Positions 35,596 through 44,434 of a DNA stretch of 47,399 bases are shown one piece after another; position 1 is the stretch's first letter, and each line of letters begins with the position of its first letter. Source of the stretch: Bacteroidales bacterium (GTDB lineage Bacteria; Bacteroidota; Bacteroidia; Bacteroidales; UBA932); assembly GCA_016290835.1 (NCBI GenBank), contig JAEEVG010000013.1:1-47399 (forward strand). Direction: 5' to 3'. The position numbers were made by a program, and so were the translations under genes. The notes under the pieces were generated by a model. The model ran no database searches and was not told the DNA's origin. It worked only from the letters and a program-made list of their open reading frames with translations.

Positions 35596-36942
35596 TCAGT
35601 TGAGTTGCTCGGTATAAGGCTCAGCCTCCGTGGATGCCTTCCAGGGGCCATCCTTGCCTTGACCGTTGGGATTGCCGTACTTGGCGAAATTCGTCCAGTA
35701 ATCCATCATCTTGTCGCTCAGCGCAAAGTCGTGGTCGGTCATCGGACGCCAGCTGCGGCCCAGGGTATGGAACATATACCAGAGTTCGGCAGAATGGAAA
35801 GCACCTTCCTCGTCGCCAGGCAGCTTGCGGTCGAAGTAATACTGATAGGCGGGCTGTTTGCTCTGCGTGGAGCGGAGCGCACAGAAAGCGTTGATACCTT
35901 CGCGCATATCACCCATATCATCGCCGTTGCTACCGATCATATACGGGATGTCCAGGATCTGGCCGGAGCGTGCCGCTTCGTCGAAGCCCATCGTGACCAG
36001 GTTGCCGTCCGGATGAGGGCCGCCCATCCCGGCGCGCACCTTCGAGATCTCCTCCAGGGAAGCCGCACGCATCTTCGCGAGGCTGTCGAATCCGGCATCG
36101 TCCATGAGTTTCTTGCCGCGCTCGTCATAGGTGCTCATCGGAGTCGCCGCGGAGCCGCCGCCGAGGAAACCGCCCAGGCCGCCGCCGCTCTGGATGATGG
36201 CTTTGCTCACGAGCCCCTTGGTCAGCGGCGAGGTGACCAGCGTCTTCACGCTGCCCGCACCGGCGCTCTGGCCCATGATCGTGATCTGCTCCGGGTCGCC
36301 GCCGAAGGCCGCGATATTGTTGTAGATCCACTTCAGGGCGGCCAGCTGGTCATAGATGCCCTGGTTGCCGGACCCACCGAAGCCGTTCTCGGCCGTGAGT
36401 TCAGGATGGGAGAAGAATCCCAGCATACCCAGGCGGTAGTTGATAGTCACCAGGATCACGCCGCGCGTGGCCCAGGCCTCGCCGTCGAATGCAACGTCAT
36501 TGCCGCAACCGCCGGCATAGGCGCCGCCGTGGATCCACATCGCCACCGGGAGCTTGGCCTCCGGATGGCCGACGGTCTTGGCGGGTGCCCACACGTTCAG
36601 GAAGAGACAGTCCTCACTGGTCGGAGGCAGGGGTTCGGGCTGGAACTCCTTATAGTAGAAGGAGCCCGGCTGACGTCCGCGCTGGACGGACGGAGCGCCG
36701 AAGGTATCGGCCACGCGGACGCCCTCCCAGGGTTTCACGGGCTGGGGCAGCGCAAAGCGAAGCTCGCCTACCGGGGGTGCCGCATACGGCACGCCCTTGA
36801 AGATCATCACTTCGGGATTCTCGGTCAGCACGCCGCGGAGCATTCCCCCGTCGACCTTGACCGTATCGATCGGTTTCGTCTGGGAACAGGCCGTCAGGAC
36901 CGCCACCAGGATCACTGAAAAGATAAGGTAAAAACGTTTCAT
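35596..36942 (-). CDS. Type B carboxylesterase lipoprotein
   Basis: I choose ATG 36942 because it opens a lipoprotein signal (FSVILVAVLTAC, Cys19); the frame upstream reads into the GH2 gene end and makes no sense. The 448-residue product has the cholinesterase-like fold: IFKGVPYAAPPVGELRF, the SEDCLFLNVWAP motif, oxyanion hole WIHGGAYAGG, nucleophile S226 (GQSAGAGS) and a late H in GAFHSAELWYMFHTLG. It is somewhat short for the family, losing part of the middle. Such enzymes in PULs may remove feruloyl or other acyl esters; the substrate is not shown. It sits 8 nt after the GH2 gene. Confidence 0.88.
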   Translation of the reverse strand: MKRFYLIFSVILVAVLTACSQTKPIDTVKVDGGMLRGVLTENPEVMIFKGVPYAAPPVGELRFALPQPVKPWEGVRVADTFGAPSVQRGRQPGSFYYKEFQPEPLPPTSEDCLFLNVWAPAKTVGHPEAKLPVAMWIHGGAYAGGCGNDVAFDGEAWATRGVILVTINYRLGMLGFFSHPELTAENGFGGSGNQGIYDQLAALKWIYNNIAAFGGDPEQITIMGQSAGAGSVKTLVTSPLTKGLVSKAIIQSGGGLGGFLGGGSAATPMSTYDERGKKLMDDAGFDSLAKMRAASLEEISKVRAGMGGPHPDGNLVTMGFDEAARSGQILDIPYMIGSNGDDMGDMREGINAFCALRSTQSKQPAYQYYFDRKLPGDEEGAFHSAELWYMFHTLGRSWRPMTDHDFALSDKMMDYWTNFAKYGNPNGQGKDGPWKASTEAEPYTEQLN

Positions 36943-36950
36943 ATCCGTAA

Positions 36951-38975
36951 TTATTTGACATTCCATATTGCAGTATCCTCGCCGGCAGCCGACTTGACCG
37001 TCACGGTGTTGCTGCCCTTGGCGAGTTTCACTCCCTCCCAACGGGCCGTCGCGTAGGCATCGGTCTTTGCCGTGCCGACGAGTTTGCCGTTGAGATAGAG
37101 CTTGACGGAAGGAGCCGTGGAGAAGACCATCACGTCCGTGGTGTCCTCCTCACGCTCCGTGTAGTTCTTGGAGCAGAGGTGGAGCGTAGCCGCCTGCTTG
37201 TTCCAGTTGGCCTTGTAGAAGTAGAACGCATCCTTGCGGGTCTTGCGGTCGTGGGTCACCAAGCCCTTGTCATTCTGGTTCTCGGTGTCCCCTTCCCTGC
37301 GCATGGAGGAGCCGAAGTCGAACATGTTCCAGACGAAGGATCCCCAGACATAGTCGCGCTCGGCGATGGCCTTCCAGTCGTAGTAGTGCAGATAGGTCTG
37401 CTTCTCCTCCGGGTGGAACCGGCCACGGGAAGTGGACCGGACATCTACCTCGTCCGCCGGACCGTAGGTCGCCACGTGTTGGCGGACGCTGGCGCCGCCA
37501 CCGTACTCGCTGATGCCGAGCTTGTCGTTCGGGAAGCGTGCGTGGTAGTCATCCATGAAGGGTCCGAAGTCGGACACGGTGTCATAATACCAGCCGAAAT
37601 ACTTGTTCCAGGCCATCGCGTCCGTGGTGTGGATGAACGGAAGTTCCTGGTCAGTCGCCTGGACGGTCATACGCCCGGGATCCAGGCGGTGAGCGATGTC
37701 ATTGAGATCGCCCACGATGGCATCGATCCCGTCGTGGACCTCGTTCTGGAGGCCCCAGAAGCAGATGGAGGGGTGGTTGTAGTTCTGGACGATCATCTCC
37801 TGAAGCTGGAGCCGGAGGTTGTCTTCGAAAGCCTGGGCGGCCACATAGCCGCTCACGAACGGGATTTCCTCCCAGACGACATAGCCCCGCTTGTCCGCTT
37901 CGCGGAACATGAAGTGGGCCTGCGGATAGTGGGCCAGGCGGAGCGCATTCGCACCGATCTCGTCAAAGAAATCAAAGTCGGCCAGATGGTTCTCCTCCTT
38001 GAGGGCCGAGGCGAGTTCCGCCCAGTCCTGGTGGCGGCATACGCCCTGCAGTTTCAGGTGCTTGCCGTTGAGGAAGAAGCCCTTGTCGGCATCCACCCAG
38101 AAATAGCGCAGGCCGATCCGTTCCTCGACACGGTCCACTTCCTTGCCGTCCTTCTTGAGCACGGTGACCGCCTTGTACAGGTAGGGATCCTCCTTGCCGT
38201 TCCAAAGGTGCGGACGGTCCAGACCCACGAAACAAGTGGCGATGCCGTTGTTGACCTGGGTGGTCTTCTTCTCGGCTACGACCTTCCCGGCCGCATCTTC
38301 CAGCCAGAAAGCGACTTCGCAACCCTGGTAGTCTCCCAGGGAAGAGACGTGGACCTCGGCGCTCAGTTCCGCACGCTGCTCGTTCACCAGTTTCTGGTGG
38401 ATCAGCACACCGTTGGAGCCGAAATAGAGCGGAGAGATGCACTCCGGTCCGGTCACCTCCATCCAGACGTCCCGGTACAGGCCGCCGTAGATATTGAAGT
38501 CGCCGCTCTGGGGTGCGATGTCGAACTGCGGTTCGTTGTTGCAGATGACAGTCAGGCTGTTCGTCGCACCGGGACGCACATAATCGGTGATCTCGAAGAC
38601 GAAGGAGTTATAAGCCCCCCGGTGCTCACCCACGAGGCGGTTGTTGACCAGGAGCGTAGCCACCACGCCGGCCCCCTCGAAACGCAGGAACACGCGCTTG
38701 CCCCGATAGGATTCGGGGATTTCGAGCTGCTTGGCATAGGTGCCGTAGCCGCGGCGGTAGCCGGAACTGCTCATAAAGTCCGCTGCGTTCCAGGTGTGCG
38801 GCAGGTTGACCGGATCGCCGGCATTCGGATTCGCACCGCCCCACCGGTTCATTCCGGCCACGCGTGCAGGTGTGAACCGCCAGGAATCGTTCAGGGAGAT
38901 GACTTCCCGTGCACGTGCAAGGTCGGTGGTCAGCAGCGAAGCCGCCAGGGCGATGAGCAATACTGTTTTTTTCAT
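36951..38975 (-). CDS. GH2-family glycoside hydrolase
   Basis: From ATG 38975 (MKKTVLLIALAASLLTTDLA, signal peptide) the product has 674 residues. It has the GH2 jelly-roll (about 25-180; NLPHTWNAADF, RVFLRFEGAGVVATLLVNN), an Ig-like domain (about 185-290), the TIM barrel (about 295-590; LKLQGVCRHQDWAE, NALRLAHYPQ) and a C-terminal beta domain. Acid/base is E412 (FWGLQNEVHDG) and nucleophile E490 (LGISEYGGG). This pattern fits beta-galactosidase or beta-glucuronidase type GH2; the sugar is not certain. It lies between susD (27 nt) and the carboxylesterase in the PUL operon. Confidence 0.92.
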   Translation of the reverse strand: MKKTVLLIALAASLLTTDLARAREVISLNDSWRFTPARVAGMNRWGGANPNAGDPVNLPHTWNAADFMSSSGYRRGYGTYAKQLEIPESYRGKRVFLRFEGAGVVATLLVNNRLVGEHRGAYNSFVFEITDYVRPGATNSLTVICNNEPQFDIAPQSGDFNIYGGLYRDVWMEVTGPECISPLYFGSNGVLIHQKLVNEQRAELSAEVHVSSLGDYQGCEVAFWLEDAAGKVVAEKKTTQVNNGIATCFVGLDRPHLWNGKEDPYLYKAVTVLKKDGKEVDRVEERIGLRYFWVDADKGFFLNGKHLKLQGVCRHQDWAELASALKEENHLADFDFFDEIGANALRLAHYPQAHFMFREADKRGYVVWEEIPFVSGYVAAQAFEDNLRLQLQEMIVQNYNHPSICFWGLQNEVHDGIDAIVGDLNDIAHRLDPGRMTVQATDQELPFIHTTDAMAWNKYFGWYYDTVSDFGPFMDDYHARFPNDKLGISEYGGGASVRQHVATYGPADEVDVRSTSRGRFHPEEKQTYLHYYDWKAIAERDYVWGSFVWNMFDFGSSMRREGDTENQNDKGLVTHDRKTRKDAFYFYKANWNKQAATLHLCSKNYTEREEDTTDVMVFSTAPSVKLYLNGKLVGTAKTDAYATARWEGVKLAKGSNTVTVKSAAGEDTAIWNVK

Positions 38976-39002
38976 ATAGGGAAACAATTGGTTGATGCAG
39001 GA

Positions 39003-41003
39003 TTACTTCTCCTCATCCGCGACGGCATCGTGCCAGTCCGTCCAGACGGAACGGTTGGCATCATACCCGTCATAGCCGAAATTCTGCCACATCTTGTTGC
39101 CGGTGTTGGCATCGATGGCCGCTTGCGGCACCGGGAGGTAGAGGTTGTGCTTGTTCATATTGTAGATGATGGTCAGACGTCCGAGCTTGTGCGTGCCCTT
39201 GCCGTCTTCTCCCTTGTTGTAGAAGTTGTTGTAGTGGCACACACGCTGCCACCAGTAGCTGCCTCCATTGGGGTCGGTGCCATCCTGCTTGTCGTAGGTG
39301 TTGACATCGTAGACATTCCCCCACTCGTCCGGCTTGCCGCTCATCGCAAGGCAGAGGGACACGCGGCTGAGCTCGATGTGACGGAACTCCTCCATATAGA
39401 GTTCGCGGGCACGCTCGTCCATGATATCGCCGATGGTCACGCTGTCGTACATCTGCTCACAGTGAGCGCGCTTGCGGATGATGTTGACATCATCGGCTGC
39501 AGTATTGTCTCCCAGATAATACTTCGCTTCGGCACGGAGGAGGTAGACCTCCGCCAGGCGGTAGACATACCAGTTGGAGCAGGCGCCGGAAGTAGCCCCC
39601 TGATGGTCGTTGGAACTGATGTTCGCTTCCTTGACGACATCGTGCAGGAAGGTCTTGTAGTGCATCACGGAACCCACGGACTTGATCGTGTCGGCATAAT
39701 TCGGGGCACCGACCTCACGGTAGGTCTTGCCGTACAAGCTGGCGACGGCCGGATCCGAAGAATTCTTGATCTGCGGCGTATTGTAACGGTACAGGTCACG
39801 CGAGAACCAGTTGCCGACCTCCTCGCTGTGGCGCAGGTCGCCTTCGTCCTTCTGGCCATTCACCTTCCACAAGTCATTCTCGAACCACCAGGTCTGGCGC
39901 ATACAGCCGACGCCGCGGCCGATACCGCGGTTGTAGTCAAGCGTCTTGTCATAATCCTTGCTGTTGCGGGCGAAACGGTTCGTGCTGATGAAACCGCCGA
40001 CCGGAGAGACATTGGTGCCGTTGGCCCAGAACGGGACGAAGATACGCAGGCTGGAGAAGTTGCGGAAAGAAGAACCGCTCCCCTGGTTGACGATGCCGTA
40101 GATGGTTTCCTTGTTTGCCGGGATGAGCTTGTTTTCCGGGCGGTGCATGTCCCAGATGACGTTTCGCGTGATCTTCCAGGTCTCAGGCTCCCCGCCTTCG
40201 TCGAAGGTGCCGAAGGGTTGTTCCATCAAGGCATAAGTGCCGCTGCCGATGATCCGGTCGGCCAGGTTTTTGGCATCCTGGTAACGCCCGTCAGCCAGAT
40301 AATACTTGATCAGGAGCACCTGGCAGGCACCTTTGTTGACCATACCGTAGTAGTCCATCTCAGACTGCTCAGGCACGTGGGCGACGGCAAACTCCAGGTC
40401 TTCGATCATCTTCTTGATGATGGTCTCGCGCGTGGCGGACTTATAGTCCAGTTTCGGCGAAGAGATAACATGGGTCACCAGCGGGACGTTGCGGAATTGG
40501 AAGATCATATTATAGTAACGGAAGGCGCGATGGAAATAAGCACGTCCCTTGTAAGCATCGCGGAGCGTCTCGGACAGCCCGGGGACATCATCTACGTAGT
40601 CCAGGATGGTGTTCGCGGATTTGACGGCGCCGCCGAGCACATCACTGAACATTGATGCGGACTGGTCATAACCGGAGGTCGGCGTGACCTTGGTATCCAG
40701 TTCGCACATGGCCGTCACATGACCGCCATCGGTATTCGCGCCGATGCTGATATCAGAGATACGCATCTCCATCGTCAGGATACCCCGTGCCAGGTAATCG
40801 TTAATGATGAATTCATTGCGGAGCTCCTGGTCGCAGGCGATCAACGCTGCCCGGATACCGGATTCCGTATTGAAAGTTGCCGTCGGTTCGAAGTACGACA
40901 ACGGTTTCGGGTCAAGGAACTCCTTATTGCAGCCCGTTGCCAGCACCAGCATTCCCGTCAGGGCTGCCAGACTGATTTTCGATATATAGTTGTTCTTTTT
41001 CAT
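39003..41003 (-). CDS. SusD/RagB-family outer-membrane lipoprotein (PUL)
   Basis: This 666-residue protein has a lipoprotein signal (LTGMLVLATGC, Cys25) then NKEFLDPKPLSYFEPTATFN. Helical TPR-like features follow (AYKGRAYFHRAFRYYNMIFQ), and the usual late blocks are WYVYRLAEVYLLRAEAKYYL, GDNTAADDVNIIRKRAHCEQ and DERARELYMEEFRHIELSRV. It should bind the PUL polysaccharide at the cell surface. It is 21 nt after susC. It resembles the 6-8 kb SusD only at family level. Confidence 0.93.
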   Translation of the reverse strand: MKKNNYISKISLAALTGMLVLATGCNKEFLDPKPLSYFEPTATFNTESGIRAALIACDQELRNEFIINDYLARGILTMEMRISDISIGANTDGGHVTAMCELDTKVTPTSGYDQSASMFSDVLGGAVKSANTILDYVDDVPGLSETLRDAYKGRAYFHRAFRYYNMIFQFRNVPLVTHVISSPKLDYKSATRETIIKKMIEDLEFAVAHVPEQSEMDYYGMVNKGACQVLLIKYYLADGRYQDAKNLADRIIGSGTYALMEQPFGTFDEGGEPETWKITRNVIWDMHRPENKLIPANKETIYGIVNQGSGSSFRNFSSLRIFVPFWANGTNVSPVGGFISTNRFARNSKDYDKTLDYNRGIGRGVGCMRQTWWFENDLWKVNGQKDEGDLRHSEEVGNWFSRDLYRYNTPQIKNSSDPAVASLYGKTYREVGAPNYADTIKSVGSVMHYKTFLHDVVKEANISSNDHQGATSGACSNWYVYRLAEVYLLRAEAKYYLGDNTAADDVNIIRKRAHCEQMYDSVTIGDIMDERARELYMEEFRHIELSRVSLCLAMSGKPDEWGNVYDVNTYDKQDGTDPNGGSYWWQRVCHYNNFYNKGEDGKGTHKLGRLTIIYNMNKHNLYLPVPQAAIDANTGNKMWQNFGYDGYDANRSVWTDWHDAVADEEK

Positions 41004-41024
41004 GGTGTTGTCTTTTATCCGGTT

Positions 41025-44000
41025 CTATAAGGTAACGTTCACGCCGAAGGTAATCGTGCGGTTCATGAAACCCAGGGTCTGGGGATCATAGTATTTCCAC
41101 CCGCCCAGGCTGATTACGGCAGCATTCCTGACGGTCGCGTTGAGGCGGAGGCTGGAAATGCCGAACCGCGAGATGAAGGACTTGGGCACATTATAGGCCA
41201 AAGATACGTTTTCCAGCCGGATAAACGAACGGTCGTGCAGCAGGCCGCCGGAAGTTCCGGCAGGCATCTGGGCATTGATCCTTCCCCAGTCGTTATACGG
41301 TCTGTCGGGCCGCCAGTAAGGACGGTTGACGAAGTTCAGTCCGTTCTCGAGCGTAACGTCTTCTGCATAGACCGAATACATCGTATCAATAAACTTGGCA
41401 CCCATCTGGGAGGCAAGGTTGAAGGAGAAATCGAAATTCTTCAAGAATGTGAAATTGTTGTACAGAGACCACATGACCGGGGCCTGGGAATCTCCCAGGA
41501 ACACCTTGTCATTGTTATCATACACTGGCACGCGGGTTCCATCTTCCAGGATCCTGTCGTTTTCGGTATAGACATTCCGGACCTTCACATCTCCGGGGAC
41601 GAGGCCAAGTTTCCTGGCCTCGTCTGCTTCGCTGACCTGGTAGATGCCCTGGACGTCATAATTCCAGATAACGGAAATCGGCTTGCCGATGAACCACTGG
41701 GAAGCGACATCGTCAAGTTCCTTTCCGTTTTCATCATACTCGTAATAAAGATGGTCGATGCGATTGAGGTTGTAAGAAAGATTAAACGTCGTGTTCCACT
41801 TGAAGTTCGGACGGTCCATGTTACGGGAGTTGACCGAGATCTCAAATCCGCGGTTGGATACCTGTCCGATATTGGCGGCGATTTCGCTGAAACCGGTGAA
41901 ATTCGGCAAGGTCCGGTTCAGGATCATGTCCCGCGTGATGATGTGGTATGCTTCGATGGATCCGGAGATCCGGTTCTTCAGGAAGCCGTAATCAAGGGCG
42001 ATATTGTAAGACTCGCTGCGCTCCCACTTCAGGTTCGGGTTCGCCATACGGTCCAGGGTCAGGTACTGCATCTCGGTGAGGGCGCCCGACTTGTCAAGAT
42101 AGCCGAACGGGGCTCTGCCGGTGGCAAGGCTCGCCAGGGCGAGGTACGGATCCCGCAGGGCACGGTTGCCGTTCTGGCCCCAGGACAGACGGAGCTTACC
42201 CATGCTCATCGGAGTCCATTTGAACCACGGCTCGTTGGTGAAGCTCCAAGCCACGGCGACGGAAGGGAATGTCGCATAAGGGACGGCCTGGCCGAAGGCG
42301 GAGTAACCGTCGCGGCGCACGGAGGTCGTGATCATATAGCGGTCGTCATAGGAATAGAACAGGCGGGCGAGGTAACCGACGCCGCTCTGGTAGGTATCCG
42401 TCGTACCGAAGGAACTTTCGAGCTTGCCGGCGCCGGAAGTAAAGTGGAATCCGAGCGCATCGGTAGGCTCGATCTTGCGGGCACGGATGAAGTCACGCCA
42501 GGTCTGATGGCGCTCAGCCTCCTGCACGAGCGTCACGGTGAAGTGATGCTTTCCTGCAAAGGTATGGTCCCAGTTGATCGTGTTGTTGAGCGACCACTCG
42601 AAAGTCTTGTTCCAGTCACGGTTGACGCCGCGCTGGCTCGCGGTATAGTCAATATGGTCCGCCGAAGTGAAGAGGCGGTCGTAACCCCACGTGAAACGCG
42701 GCGTCATATTGAAAGAATAAGTAATATCGAAGGGAAGGAGCAGTTTGGCCGTCAGGATCGAATTCAAGGTCGTGGTACCGCTCTCTTCATTCTGGTACTT
42801 CTGGTCGTATTCATAGTTGTAGCCCTTGGAGGAGTTGGTCTCGCCGTTGGGATGCGGGTTCAGGGAACCATCGGCGAAATACATCGACGTGAACGGGTTG
42901 TTCTGCGAGACATTGTTGCTGGAGACACCGCCGCGGGGGTTGTAGAACAAGATCGTCATATCCGTGTCGGAACGGTCGGAGAAGGCTACGTTGGCAGAGA
43001 CCTCGAGCCAGTCGGTGATCTTGGTCGTGAGCTTCATATTGGCACGGAAAGTATTGTAGTCGTCACCCAGCAGGACGCCGCGGTTCTTCAGGTAACTCAA
43101 GGACATATAATAATTGGTACGGTCGGAGGCACCGGAGATGCTGGCCGTGTAGTCCTGGTTCAGACCCAGGCGGGTGGCATAGTCGTCCCAGTCGAAAGTC
43201 TTGCCGGCGAGATAGCCGTCGACGAGGGCCTGGGAAGCGGCGGGAACGATACGCCGGAACCAGACTTCCCGGTCGCTCATCGACGGGTCCGCACCGGAAT
43301 AGGCGCGCCACTGATCCACGCTGACCCCGGCAGGCAGGTCGTCCCAGCGGTCATAATAACCGGGCTGGTCAACACGGCCGCTCTGGTAGGGGCCATATTC
43401 GCCGGAAGGAGAGAATCCATAGGTCTGGCGTTTCTGGTAATCACGCTCGAAATCAAGCAGTTCATCACCGGTCATCATCCGGGGACGACGCGTCATCTGG
43501 ACAAGTCCGATCTTGGAACTGAACGTGATGACCGGCTTACCCTGCTTGCCTTTCTTGGTCGTGATGATGATGACGCCGTTGGCCGCCTGGGAGCCGTAGA
43601 CGGCTGCGGCAGACGCATCCTTGAGGATGTCGATCTGGCCGATATCCTCGGGGTTAATCTCGGCGAGCGTGCCGTAGAAAGGCATGCCGTCAAGCACGAG
43701 CATCGGGGCGGTCGAGGTCATGGAAGACATCGAGCGCTCACCGCGGATCTCGATGTCACCGCCGCCACGGGCCGTGTTGTTGGCACCGATGTTCATGCCG
43801 GGGACGTTGCGGAGCAGGTCCTGGACGGTGCCGGGGGCCTCGTTGTCACGGTCGCCCGCTTTCACCTGGACCACGGATCCGGTGACATCCTTCTTGCGCA
43901 TCGTGGCATAACCGACCACGACGACATCGTCCAGCAGCGTGGTGTCATCCGCGAGCACGATGTCGAAAGAACTCTTGCCCGCTACCGGAAGTTCGACACT

Positions 44001-44240
44001 CTGGTAACCGATGGCCGAGATTTCGAGCACGGCTCCCTGAGGGACTTGGAGAGAGAAGGCACCTTCCAGGTCGGAAGCGGTTCCGGTCTGGGTACCTTTG
44101 ACGAAAATGCTTGCACCGATGACCGGCTCCCCTTTCGAGTCTTTCACCGTACCCGAGATCCGGGCGTTCTGAGCCAGGACGGGCAGGGAAAGAAGCGTGG
44201 CGAGCGCCAGTGCGAGAGAAATTGGTCTTAATAGTTTCAT
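41025..44240 (-). CDS. SusC/RagA-family TonB-dependent transporter (PUL)
   Basis: I use ATG 44240 (signal MKLLRPISLALALATLLSLP, cut after LAQ); a longer frame upstream reads through promoter DNA. The 1071-residue product has a carboxypeptidase-regulatory-like domain (RISGTVKDSKGEPVIGASIF), a TonB-box region (VVVVGYATMRKKDVTGSV), the plug with APMLVLDGMPFYG then EDIGQIDILKDASAAAVYGS and QAANGVIIITTKKG, and a barrel ending TITFGVNVTL-like. It imports oligosaccharides released at the surface. It is the first gene of the operon and is divergent from the HTCS gene (194-bp shared region). Confidence 0.93.
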   Translation of the reverse strand: MKLLRPISLALALATLLSLPVLAQNARISGTVKDSKGEPVIGASIFVKGTQTGTASDLEGAFSLQVPQGAVLEISAIGYQSVELPVAGKSSFDIVLADDTTLLDDVVVVGYATMRKKDVTGSVVQVKAGDRDNEAPGTVQDLLRNVPGMNIGANNTARGGGDIEIRGERSMSSMTSTAPMLVLDGMPFYGTLAEINPEDIGQIDILKDASAAAVYGSQAANGVIIITTKKGKQGKPVITFSSKIGLVQMTRRPRMMTGDELLDFERDYQKRQTYGFSPSGEYGPYQSGRVDQPGYYDRWDDLPAGVSVDQWRAYSGADPSMSDREVWFRRIVPAASQALVDGYLAGKTFDWDDYATRLGLNQDYTASISGASDRTNYYMSLSYLKNRGVLLGDDYNTFRANMKLTTKITDWLEVSANVAFSDRSDTDMTILFYNPRGGVSSNNVSQNNPFTSMYFADGSLNPHPNGETNSSKGYNYEYDQKYQNEESGTTTLNSILTAKLLLPFDITYSFNMTPRFTWGYDRLFTSADHIDYTASQRGVNRDWNKTFEWSLNNTINWDHTFAGKHHFTVTLVQEAERHQTWRDFIRARKIEPTDALGFHFTSGAGKLESSFGTTDTYQSGVGYLARLFYSYDDRYMITTSVRRDGYSAFGQAVPYATFPSVAVAWSFTNEPWFKWTPMSMGKLRLSWGQNGNRALRDPYLALASLATGRAPFGYLDKSGALTEMQYLTLDRMANPNLKWERSESYNIALDYGFLKNRISGSIEAYHIITRDMILNRTLPNFTGFSEIAANIGQVSNRGFEISVNSRNMDRPNFKWNTTFNLSYNLNRIDHLYYEYDENGKELDDVASQWFIGKPISVIWNYDVQGIYQVSEADEARKLGLVPGDVKVRNVYTENDRILEDGTRVPVYDNNDKVFLGDSQAPVMWSLYNNFTFLKNFDFSFNLASQMGAKFIDTMYSVYAEDVTLENGLNFVNRPYWRPDRPYNDWGRINAQMPAGTSGGLLHDRSFIRLENVSLAYNVPKSFISRFGISSLRLNATVRNAAVISLGGWKYYDPQTLGFMNRTITFGVNVTL

Positions 44241-44408
44241 AACCGTTGTTAGAATTATGGATTGTTGCTTATTGCAAATTTCCGAAATCAATGACGAAGC
44301 ATCGTTTCTTTTCTTTCTCATTTCTTTTGTTTTTAATTACGGGGGTATTGAATTGCGTCAATTTTTTATGAATTTTAACAAAGCCTCCCAACCATGGCCG
44401 ATTTTTTA

Positions 44409-44416
44409 TAAATTTG
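44409..44416 (+). promoter_or_regulatory. -7 element for the HTCS gene
   Basis: TAAATTTG lies 18 nt before ATG 44435 and matches TAnnTTTG. The shared 44241-44434 region also contains a TTGA-N6-TCAA palindrome near 44350 and AT-rich runs. For susC only a weak -7-like GAAATTTG (44282-44275, minus) is visible, in keeping with an activator-dependent promoter. Confidence 0.5.
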
Positions 44417-44434
44417 TGTAAAAGCCACGCGGAT

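Noticed and set aside
44275-44306. Standard promoter for the PUL susC gene
   Set aside because: Only a one-mismatch -7 (GAAATTTG) is seen and no TTTG at the right distance, so I do not call a promoter there.
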